Shown here piece after piece: positions 8,016 through 12,606 of a DNA stretch of 12,606 bases. Each line of letters begins with the position of its first letter. The first letter of the stretch is position 1. The position numbers were made by a program, and so were the translations under genes. Below the pieces are notes generated by a model that did not search any database, was not told the DNA's origin, and saw only the letters and a list, made by a program, of their open reading frames with translations. The stretch covers positions 1 through 12,606 of the forward strand of contig JAFPCE010000247.1 in NCBI GenBank assembly GCA_017390245.1. The letters run 5' to 3'. The stretch comes from Selenomonadaceae bacterium (lineage in GTDB: Bacteria > Bacillota > Negativicutes > Selenomonadales > Selenomonadaceae).

Positions 8016-8795
8016 ATGTTGGGCAGCAGTAGTATGACAAAAACAGCATTGATTACAGGGGGCACCTCTGGCATTGGCCTGGCTGCAGCAGAGATTTTTC
8101 TGGCAAATGGCTGCAGGGTGGCTTTAATGGGAAGAAATGCAGACAGAGGACGGGAAGCAGTGCAGTACCTGCAGCAGCTGCAGCCGGATTGTGCTGATAA
8201 AGTGAAATTTTTCCAGGGAGATGTGTCTGTTCCAGCAGACTGCCAGAGAGTGACGGAGGAAGCTGCAAACTGGGGCGGGAAGATAGATATTCTGGTTAAT
8301 TCTGCAGGGGTATACTGGGAGCAGGCCCTGGCAGATATGACAGAAGCTGATTTTGCAGCTATGGTGGATACCAATCTGAAGGGAACCTGCTTTATGACAA
8401 AGTATGCATCCAGCTATATGGAAAAACAGCGCAGCGGCAGCATAGTCAATGTTTCCTCTGATGCAGGTGTCCATGGCAATTACCTTTGCAGCCTTTATTG
8501 TGCCACCAAGGGGGCAGTTAATATGTTTACCAGGGCCATGGCACTGGAGCTGGCTGGCTATGGTATCAGGATAAATGCAGTATGTCCGGGGGATGTGCTG
8601 ACACCTCTGACAGAAAAACAGCTGCAGCAGTATCCGGACAGAGAGCAGGCACTGCAGGAAATGGCCTCAGTCTATCCAGCTGGCCGTATAGCCACAGCCC
8701 AGGAGGTGGCCGAGGTCATAGCCTTTCTGGCCAGCGATAAAGCCAGCTTTGTCAATGGCACTGTCTGGAGCGTGGATGGAGGTATTACTGCCTAG
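8016..8795 (+). CDS. Short-chain dehydrogenase/reductase (SDR, FabG-like)
   Basis: This 259-aa classical SDR is an NAD(P)-dependent oxidoreductase. The cofactor motif TGGTSGIG is at 14-21, and Arg40 at the end of the second strand ('ALMGRN') hints at NADP(H). NSAG is at 95-98. The catalytic tetrad is visible as N120, S148, Y161 and K165 ('YCATK'). 'NAVCPGDVLTPL' and 'FVNGTVWSVDGG' complete the fold. It resembles 3-oxoacyl-ACP reductases and sugar or polyol dehydrogenases; the substrate is not readable from sequence. The frame is open further upstream to a GTG at 7956, but that codon is inside the hup terminator. ATG 8016 has AGGAG at 8007-8011 (4 nt spacing); TTG 8019 and ATG 8034 are weaker alternatives. 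No clear promoter is seen after the hup terminator, so expression may depend on leakage or an unrecognised promoter. Confidence 0.9.
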   Translation: MLGSSSMTKTALITGGTSGIGLAAAEIFLANGCRVALMGRNADRGREAVQYLQQLQPDCADKVKFFQGDVSVPADCQRVTEEAANWGGKIDILVNSAGVYWEQALADMTEADFAAMVDTNLKGTCFMTKYASSYMEKQRSGSIVNVSSDAGVHGNYLCSLYCATKGAVNMFTRAMALELAGYGIRINAVCPGDVLTPLTEKQLQQYPDREQALQEMASVYPAGRIATAQEVAEVIAFLASDKASFVNGTVWSVDGGITA

Positions 8796-8798
8796 AGT

Positions 8799-8829
8799 TT
8801 GCATATTGTTAACAAGATTGTGGTATAAT
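8799..8829 (+). promoter_or_regulatory. Predicted promoter of the GT28 glycosyltransferase gene
   Basis: A perfect extended -10 (TGgTATAAT, 8821-8829) lies 47 bp before the ATG. The best -35 is TTGCAT (8799-8804) with a long 19-nt spacer, so recognition may rest mainly on the extended -10. A perfect 10-bp palindrome, TTGTTAACAA, fills 8806-8815 within the spacer. Confidence 0.6.
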
Positions 8830-8875
8830 AGCATTTATTTAGAGAGTATGTAGATGTGAATTTTTAGGAGATATT

Positions 8876-10000
8876 ATGGGGAAAAGGTATTTGCTGGTTA
8901 CAGCTTCTGTTGGCTCTGGCCATGAGAAGGCTGCTAAAGCAATTGCAGATGGCATCGTGAATAGCCAGCCAGAAGCACAGGTGGATATTGTGGATTTTAT
9001 GCGCTGGGATATCTCGGCTGTAAATGCCTTCATGAAATCTGCTTATCTGAATATGTTATTTTTTGTACCTAATCTGTATGAATTTATGTACCAGTTTACA
9101 GCAGGCAAGAAAAAGGGCGGCTTTATCCAGATGGTAATGGCCAAAGCCATGGCCAGGTCCATTAAGAGATTGATAAAAAGCTACAGGCCGGATGTGATTA
9201 TCTGTACACATCCCTTTCCTGCAGAGGCTGTTTCCCATTTGCCGGCCAGCTGGCGCAAGGATTTCCTGGCTGTAGCAGTCATCACTGATTATTCCGTGCA
9301 TCAGATGTGGGTGTGCCACAACATGAATATGTATTTTGTAGCTTGTGATTCTATGAAAAAACAGCTGATAAATGACGGCATTGATGGGGAAAAGGTGCAT
9401 GTTACTGGTATCCCTGTTAACCAGCAGTTCTTAATAAGGCCTGACCGCAGCGAATGCCAGCGGAATTTCCAGCTGGAAAAAAACGTGCCAGCAGTGCTGA
9501 TGATGGGCGGCGGCCTGGGGCTTGGCGGCATGGAGCGGGCTCTGGAGCAGATAGAAAGCCTGCAGGATACCATTCAGCTGCTGGTGGTAGCAGGCCATAA
9601 CAAAGAACTGCTGCAGCAGGCTCAGCAATATGCTAAAAGCTCCCACCACAGGATACATATCTTTGGCTATACCAATGAGGTCAGGGAGCTGATGGCATCA
9701 GCAGATATCTTGATTACCAAGCCAGGGGCACTGACGCTGACTGAAGCCATGACCATGCATCTGCCTATGGTACTGCATGAGCCTATCCCAGGGCCAGAGA
9801 CTGATAATGCCCGCTATATGTCCAGCTGCGGTGCGGCAGTGTGGCTCCATGCCGGGGATAATCTGGCCAGTGTTTTGCAGGAATTGCTGGCAGAACCAGA
9901 GACTCTGCGGGAAATGGCAGCTTGTGCAGCAAAAAACTCTAAGCCTGAAGCAGTGCAAAATATTTTACTAAATATAAATGCAACTAATTGCATAAAATGA
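8876..10000 (+). CDS. GT28-family glycosyltransferase, UgtP/MGDG-synthase-like
   Basis: This 374-aa GT-B glycosyltransferase probably transfers a sugar from a nucleotide-sugar donor to diacylglycerol on the inner face of the membrane. The N-terminal MGDG-synthase domain (about 15-175) has 'ASVGSGHEKAA', 'THPFPAEAV' 111-119 and 'VITDYSVHQMWVC'. The C-terminal GT28/MurG-like domain (about 178-365) has 'VTGIPV', 'MGGGLGLGGME' 210-220, 'GYTNEV', 'KPGALTLTEAM' 282-292 and 'PIPGPETDNA' 303-312, the donor-binding loop. There is no TM segment or signal peptide, so it should be a peripheral membrane enzyme. AGGAG 8866-8870 is 5 nt before ATG 8876. The stop (9998-10000) abuts the next gene's -10 box. 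The family includes plant MGDG synthases and Bacillus UgtP, whose sugar donor and processivity vary. Which glycolipid is made here is unknown. Confidence 0.88.
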   Translation: MGKRYLLVTASVGSGHEKAAKAIADGIVNSQPEAQVDIVDFMRWDISAVNAFMKSAYLNMLFFVPNLYEFMYQFTAGKKKGGFIQMVMAKAMARSIKRLIKSYRPDVIICTHPFPAEAVSHLPASWRKDFLAVAVITDYSVHQMWVCHNMNMYFVACDSMKKQLINDGIDGEKVHVTGIPVNQQFLIRPDRSECQRNFQLEKNVPAVLMMGGGLGLGGMERALEQIESLQDTIQLLVVAGHNKELLQQAQQYAKSSHHRIHIFGYTNEVRELMASADILITKPGALTLTEAMTMHLPMVLHEPIPGPETDNARYMSSCGAAVWLHAGDNLASVLQELLAEPETLREMAACAAKNSKPEAVQNILLNINATNCIK

Positions 10001-10006
10001 TATAAT
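9978..10006 (+). promoter_or_regulatory. Predicted promoter of the zinc-ribbon/divIC operon
   Basis: The -35 is ATGCAA (9978-9983), then a 17-nt spacer, then -10 TATAAT (10001-10006) with TG at 9998-9999 (extended -10). It overlaps the 3' end of the glycosyltransferase gene and would give an AT-rich leader of about 95 nt before GTG 10108. Confidence 0.62.
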
Positions 10007-10107
10007 GTATATAGGTAATTTGGTTCAGAATTAAATGTCTTTTAGAGAAATTTTAATTTTGAATATTAAAGGTAATATATCAATGTGGTAATGGAGTGAT
10101 CCGTGTG

Positions 10108-10896
10108 TCGGTAAGTAAATTAGCTAAAACGGCAGACGGCAGGTATAAGTGTCCGGCCTGTTCAGAAGCATTGACATTTGCTGATGGCGGCCAGGTGCGT
10201 GTAGTTAACGGCAAGGTTGATTACGATAATGTCAAGCCACGTTATATCTGCTATAAATGCAAAAAATATTATCGTGAATTATTGAATACAGACTTTTATG
10301 ACATTTTTGATTTAGACCAGGCAGAATACGATGAGTATAAAAAAGCTCATAAATCTGAGGAAAAGCATGCTAAAGGACATAACCGTGATGCTGGGAAAAA
10401 AACTAAGCAAAAGAAAAATGACAGCAATCCAGTAGTGGCTTTAAAGAAAAATGCTAAAGGTATATGCAGCTGCCCTGTCTGCAATGGGGATTTAACCTTT
10501 GTAGATGGCGGCCAGGTTCGTGTGGTTAATGGCCAGGTGGATTATGAGAATGTGAAGCCCCGTTACGTTTGCTATGAATGCAAATCCTTTTACCGGGAGC
10601 TGCTTTCTTCCGGACTTTTTGAGGTGTTTGATTTGCCACCAGAGGAGCAGCGGAAAAAGCGTGCTGTGAAAAAGACTGGTGATTTAATGCCAATGCAGCT
10701 GAAGGCTGATACTAAGGGCATCTGTGAGTGCCCACGCTGCGGTGCTGACATGCATTTTGTAGAGGCGGGAGCTGTGAAGATTGTCAACGGCAGGGCTGAT
10801 ATGTCGGATACAGTACCGCATTTTGCCTGTGAGGAATGCAGCTCTGTGTACAGGCGCATTGCCAGTACGGATTACTATCAGTGGAGTGAGGCCTGA
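10108..10896 (+). CDS. Uncharacterised protein with three zinc-ribbon repeats
   Basis: I do not recognise this 262-aa protein as a named family. It contains three copies of a 59-residue module, each with CPxC, exactly 30 residues, then CxxC. With residue 1 at GTG 10108 the cysteine quartets are C15/18/48/51, C122/125/155/158 and C208/211/241/244, which should each hold one zinc ion. Modules 1 and 2 share the core 'DGGQVRVVNG.VDY.NVKPRY'; module 3 is more diverged. Lysine-rich linkers separate the modules (about 78-107 and 181-198), suggesting contact with nucleic acid or ribosomes. There is no TM segment or signal peptide. The start is uncertain: GTG 10108 follows a GGAG.TGATC Shine-Dalgarno-like stretch (10093-10101), while GTG 10096 is in frame but overlaps it. 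The stop codon overlaps the ribosome site of divIC, so the two are probably co-translated. Confidence 0.85.
   Translation, partial: SVSKLAKTADGRYKCPACSEALTFADGGQVRVVNGKVDYDNVKPRYICYKCKKYYRELLNTDFYDIFDLDQAEYDEYKKAHKSEEKHAKGHNRDAGKKTKQKKNDSNPVVALKKNAKGICSCPVCNGDLTFVDGGQVRVVNGQVDYENVKPRYVCYECKSFYRELLSSGLFEVFDLPPEEQRKKRAVKKTGDLMPMQLKADTKGICECPRCGADMHFVEAGAVKIVNGRADMSDTVPHFACEECSSVYRRIASTDYYQWSEA
10138..10314 (+). repeat. Zinc-ribbon module 1 (coding repeat)
   Basis: This is the first of three in-frame 177-bp units. By hand alignment it shares 38 of 59 residues with module 2 (10459-10635), which lies exactly 321 bp further on, with no gaps. DNA identity is also high, for example GATGGCGGCCAGGT in both. 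Confidence 0.85.
10459..10635 (+). repeat. Zinc-ribbon module 2 (coding repeat)
   Basis: The second unit begins 'GICSCPVC', with one cysteine more than module 1. It is the closest relative of module 1 and aligns to module 3 at 23 of 59 residues by hand count. Confidence 0.85.
10717..10893 (+). repeat. Zinc-ribbon module 3 (coding repeat, diverged)
   Basis: The third unit ends exactly at the protein C-terminus. It keeps all four zinc cysteines and the extra 'GIC' cysteine of module 2, but has lost most of the DGGQVR/NVKPRY core. Confidence 0.8.
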
Positions 10897-10900
10897 GGAG
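10895..10900 (+). promoter_or_regulatory. Ribosome binding site of divIC overlapping the upstream stop codon
   Basis: GAGGAG shares two bases with the TGA (10894-10896) of the zinc-ribbon gene and is 7 nt before TTG 10908. It decides that TTG is the start, since no ATG is available nearby, and indicates translational coupling. Confidence 0.75.
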
Positions 10901-10907
10901 TATCAGG

Positions 10908-11297
10908 TTGGCTGATTATTATTATAGAGAGGGAAAACTTGTGGCAGAAATAAAAAAGCAGCAGGAAAATATAGAGAGAAGCAAAAGCTTCAGCAGCAGC
11001 AGAGACCCAAGGAAAAGGCAGGGAACCCGGCAGATTAAGTGGTTCCGCATTGCCATTATCATTATTATGGTCATATCCTGCTGGCATCTGGGAAAACAGC
11101 AGATGCTGAAAAACGATCTGGCAGAGGATATTACCCAGGCACAGCAGCGCCTGGATGAAGTGAAGGCCCATAATGAGGCTCTGAAGGCAGAAAATGAAAA
11201 GCTGATGGATGACAGCTATATTGAGAAGCTGGCCCGGGAAAATCTGGGCATGACAAAACAGGGTGAAATGCCATATATTTACAGTCAGGATAAATAG
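10908..11297 (+). CDS. divIC: DivIC/FtsB-family cell-division protein
   Basis: This 129-aa single-pass membrane protein is a likely partner of FtsL and DivIB/FtsQ in the divisome. The first 44 residues are cytoplasmic and highly charged ('SSSRDPRKRQGTRQIKWFR'), TM is about 45-61 ('IAIIIIMVISCW'), and an extracytoplasmic coiled coil spans about 63-103. The family's closing motif follows, 'SYIEKLARENLGM', with 'KQGEMPY' after it. Size and layout fit the septum-formation-initiator (DivIC) family. The start is TTG 10908, chosen from the GAGGAG 7 nt upstream. It lies 11 nt after the zinc-ribbon gene and upstream of the S1 gene, the usual Firmicutes location. The gene name is assigned from family plus position; sequence conservation in this family is low. 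Confidence 0.88.
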   Translation: MADYYYREGKLVAEIKKQQENIERSKSFSSSRDPRKRQGTRQIKWFRIAIIIIMVISCWHLGKQQMLKNDLAEDITQAQQRLDEVKAHNEALKAENEKLMDDSYIEKLARENLGMTKQGEMPYIYSQDK

Positions 11298-11306
11298 CTT
11301 CATAGC

Positions 11307-11336
11307 TTGACACCTATTGCTTATCAAGGTTATAAT
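11307..11336 (+). promoter_or_regulatory. Consensus sigma-A promoter of the S1-domain gene
   Basis: Perfect TTGACA (11307-11312), an 18-nt spacer and perfect TATAAT (11331-11336). This is the best promoter in the window. The predicted start near 11343 leaves a leader of about 27 nt. Confidence 0.85.
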
Positions 11337-11355
11337 TACCCTCGTAGTATTATTT

Positions 11356-11362
11356 GAGGAGG
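11356..11362 (+). promoter_or_regulatory. Ribosome binding site of the S1-domain gene
   Basis: GAGGAGG, 7 nt before TTG 11370. The strong site and spacing support TTG as the initiation codon. Confidence 0.8.
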
Positions 11363-11369
11363 AAGTATT

Positions 11370-11876
11370 TTGTCTTTAGAAGTCGGCAGTATTGTTGAGG
11401 GTGTAGTTAGCGGTATTACTAATTTCGGTGCGTTTATTAGTTTACCTGAAAATAAGGTTGGACTGGTTCATATTTCTGAGGTAGCAGATGTTTACGTAAA
11501 TGACGTCAAGGACTTCTTAAAGGAACAGGACAAGGTTAAGGTTAAGGTTTTATCTATTGATGAAAAGGGTAAGATTGGCCTTTCTGTAAAGCAGGCACAG
11601 GAAAAGAAGCCTGAGGAGCAGCCTCGCCGTGAGCAGAGACAGTTTACTCCAAGACCTCAGCGCAATAATGATAATTTCAGACAGTCTAATGGTGAGCCTC
11701 TTTTTGCCAGCCGTGGTTTTAGCAATGGCGGCGGACGCAGCTATAATAGCGGCAATGCTTCCTTTGAGGATAAGCTTTCCAAGTTCTTAAAGGACAGCGA
11801 TGACCGTCTCACTGATTTAAACCGCAAGACTGAAAGCAAGCGTGGCGGCCGTGGTGGCGGCAGCCGCAGAAGATAA
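11370..11876 (+). CDS. S1 RNA-binding domain protein with arginine/glycine-rich tail (YabR/GSP13-like)
   Basis: This 168-aa protein has one S1 (OB-fold) domain at about residues 5-74: 'VGSIVEGVVSGITNFGAFI', 'GLVHISEVAD' and 'VKVKVLSIDEKGKIGLSVK'. These are textbook S1 strands resembling a single domain of ribosomal protein S1 or the C-terminus of PNPase. After it comes a disordered, charged stretch rich in R, Q and N (about 76-110), a glycine/serine-rich segment (115-130), a short amphipathic helix 'FEDKLSKFLKDSDDRLTDL' (132-150), and a terminal RGG-like tail (158-168). In related Firmicutes such proteins bind ribosomes or RNA and affect translation or stress responses; that role is inferred here. 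A TTG start, consensus promoter and strong ribosome site suggest high expression. Codon use is more AT-rich and even than in its neighbours, like hup. It replaces nothing: this is the normal position between divIC and tilS. Confidence 0.93.
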   Translation: MSLEVGSIVEGVVSGITNFGAFISLPENKVGLVHISEVADVYVNDVKDFLKEQDKVKVKVLSIDEKGKIGLSVKQAQEKKPEEQPRREQRQFTPRPQRNNDNFRQSNGEPLFASRGFSNGGGRSYNSGNASFEDKLSKFLKDSDDRLTDLNRKTESKRGGRGGGSRRR

Positions 11877-11925
11877 TCTGTACATTAGTAGCAGGAGCTG
11901 GTCTCCTGCTATTTTTATGTACAGA
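11877..11925 (+). terminator. Rho-independent terminator after the S1 gene, nested in a longer stem
   Basis: The inner hairpin AGCAGGAG (11890-11897) / CTCCTGCT (11903-11910) has a CTGGT loop, extended by T11889-A11911, and is followed by TTTTT (11912-11916). It is enclosed by a second perfect 9-bp stem, TCTGTACAT (11877-11885) / ATGTACAGA (11917-11925). The U-tract therefore sits in the internal loop between the two stems. The structure starts immediately after the stop codon. Confidence 0.88.
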
Positions 11926-11995
11926 CAGAATATTTTTATGCACAGGCAGAATGTTTTTATACACAAGCAGAATGTTTTTATGCACAGGCGAAAAG
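11912..11995. repeat. Four 21-bp tandem repeats with phased T5 tracts
   Basis: The units start at 11912, 11933, 11954 and 11975. The consensus is TTTTTATGCACAGGCAGAAT plus one base. Unit 1 has ATGTACAGA (the right arm of the terminator's outer stem), unit 3 ATACACAAG, and unit 4 diverges after CAGGC. There are no spacers, so this is not a CRISPR array. The T5 tracts recur every two helical turns. Confidence 0.85.
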
Positions 11996-12030
11996 AAAAT
12001 GATTTAAACAAGCAGTTCACCGGCAATTTA

Positions 12031-12059
12031 TTGCAAGGTGATATTTTTTTTCGTATAAT
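12031..12059 (+). promoter_or_regulatory. Predicted promoter of tilS
   Basis: The -35 is TTGCAA (12031-12036), with an exact 17-nt spacer and -10 TATAAT (12054-12059). The spacer contains T8 (12044-12051). Transcription would start near 12066. Confidence 0.72.
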
Positions 12060-12066
12060 TGAGGTT

Positions 12067-12098
12067 AGCCTCATAAATATGATGGCTTTTATTTTTTT
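12067..12098 (+). terminator. Possible attenuator-like hairpin in the tilS leader
   Basis: The stem AGCCTCAT (12067-12074) / ATGA-GGCT (12079-12087, one bulged T) encloses the loop AAAT. It is followed by TTTATTTTTTT (12088-12098), the shape of a weak intrinsic terminator at the very 5' end of the predicted tilS transcript. A competing shorter hairpin, TGAGG (12060-12064) / CCTCA (12069-12073), uses some of the same bases, but mostly upstream of the predicted start. No role is demonstrated. Confidence 0.4.
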
Positions 12099-12120
12099 CA
12101 GATTGTTTAATGGTGAAAAG

Positions 12121-12606
12121 ATGGATTTGTTACAGCAGGTGCAGAGCTATTGGCAGAGATATGCCCTGGCTGATGCTGGCACTACAGTGGTGACAGCCTG
12201 CAGCGGTGGCATTGACTCCCTGGCACTTTTGCACATACTTGCAAAAATACAAAAGCAGCTGCAGCTTCATGTGGTGGCTGCCCACTTTGAGCATGGCATC
12301 AGGGGAGAAGAATCTCTGGAAGATGCCCGCTTTGTGGGAAATTTCTGCCAGCAGCATAATATAGATTTTTTCCTGGGCAGTGCTGATGTGCCGGCGGTGG
12401 CCAGGGAAAAGGGGATTTCTGTAGAAATGGCGGCCAGAGAATGCCGTTACAGTTTCCTGCGGGATATCTGCAGCAGATTTCCTAAAGCGGTAATAGCTAC
12501 AGCCCATCACAAGGATGATCAGGCAGAAACGGTGCTTTTGCATTTGCTGCGGGGGACAGGATTGAAGGGCTTAGGGGGCATCAGGCCGGTAAATGGTGAT
12601 GTCATC
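12121..12606 (+). CDS. tilS: tRNA(Ile)-lysidine synthase TilS, 3'-truncated by the window
   Basis: The first 162 residues of an ATP-dependent enzyme that converts C34 of the CAU-anticodon tRNA-Ile to lysidine so that it reads AUA codons. The N-type ATP pyrophosphatase P-loop 'CSGGIDSLALLH' has SGGIDS at 28-33. It is followed by 'AAHFEHGIRGEES' at 53-65, a variant of the usual HVNHGLRGxES, and 'TAHHKDDQAETVLLHLLRGTG' (from residue 127), which are lysidine-synthase signatures. The reading frame is open to the end of the window. ATG 12121 gives the normal N-terminus, with a modest GGTGA (12112-12116) before it. The frame also extends upstream to ATG 12079/12082, which would add 13-14 hydrophobic residues but lacks a ribosome site. 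In many Firmicutes hpt and ftsH follow. Confidence 0.95.
   Translation, partial: MDLLQQVQSYWQRYALADAGTTVVTACSGGIDSLALLHILAKIQKQLQLHVVAAHFEHGIRGEESLEDARFVGNFCQQHNIDFFLGSADVPAVAREKGISVEMAARECRYSFLRDICSRFPKAVIATAHHKDDQAETVLLHLLRGTGLKGLGGIRPVNGDVI

Noticed and set aside
7700..8374. 224-codon minus-strand open frame across hup, its terminator and the SDR gene
   Set aside because: It runs through two clear plus-strand genes and a terminator and shows no domain. It is a shadow frame.
10027..10060. AT-only inverted repeat (AATTAAA / TTTAATT) after the glycosyltransferase gene as a terminator
   Set aside because: The stem has no GC pairs and a long loop, and it lies downstream of the next promoter's -10 box. 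It is probably chance in an AT-rich leader.
11912..11995. CRISPR array
   Set aside because: The 21-bp units are directly adjacent with no spacers, there are no cas genes, and the repeats are not identical.
1..12606. tRNA, rRNA, insertion sequence, phage or attachment-site signatures
   Set aside because: I found no cloverleaf, transposase, integrase or flanking repeat pattern. The window is almost filled by ordinary coding genes.

Overview
The window is about 47% GC by eye. It carries ten plus-strand protein genes, tightly packed, with no RNA genes and no transposons. The gene order mfd - mazG - hup - ... - divIC - S1 protein - tilS is the classic Firmicutes 'mfd to tilS' neighbourhood. The sporulation genes that usually sit in it in spore formers (spoVT between mfd and mazG, yabP/yabQ before divIC, spoIIE before tilS) are all absent. 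Together with the frequent TTG/GTG starts, this suggests an asporogenous anaerobic Firmicute, most likely a Negativicute (Selenomonas/Anaerovibrio/Megamonas-like). That placement is inference; no rRNA or other taxonomic marker is present.

Region 1 (1-2657) is a sensory operon: the C-terminal two thirds of a PhnD-type substrate-binding protein, then a two-TM HAMP/HisKA_3 sensor kinase, then a NarL-type response regulator. The genes are 1 bp apart or overlapping, so they are probably made together as a three-component phosphate/phosphonate-type (or other oxyanion) sensing system. Region 2 (2694-7463) holds mfd, for transcription-coupled repair, and a YabN-type fusion of a tetrapyrrole-methylase domain with a double MazG NTP pyrophosphohydrolase, for nucleotide-pool sanitation. 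Region 3 (7464-7980) is a self-contained hup transcription unit (nucleoid protein HU) with a clear promoter and a strong hairpin terminator.

Region 4 (7981-11297) is the unusual part. Where other Firmicutes carry the S4-domain rqcP/yabO gene and yabP/yabQ, this genome has an SDR oxidoreductase, a UgtP/MGDG-synthase-like GT28 glycosyltransferase with its own promoter, and a protein made of three copies of a roughly 59-residue zinc-ribbon module. I cannot assign the last one to a known family. It is translationally coupled to a DivIC/FtsB-like division protein. Region 5 (11298-12606) has a consensus promoter driving an S1 RNA-binding protein with an RGG-like tail. After it come an elaborate terminator that runs into four 21-bp tandem repeats with helically phased T-tracts, a promoter with a possible attenuator hairpin, and the 5' part of tilS, which runs off the window.

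The most interesting items are the triple zinc-ribbon protein, the 21-bp phased repeat array between the S1-gene terminator and the tilS promoter, the PhnD-kinase-regulator trio, and a recurrent promoter form with a TTGCAA-like -35 element.
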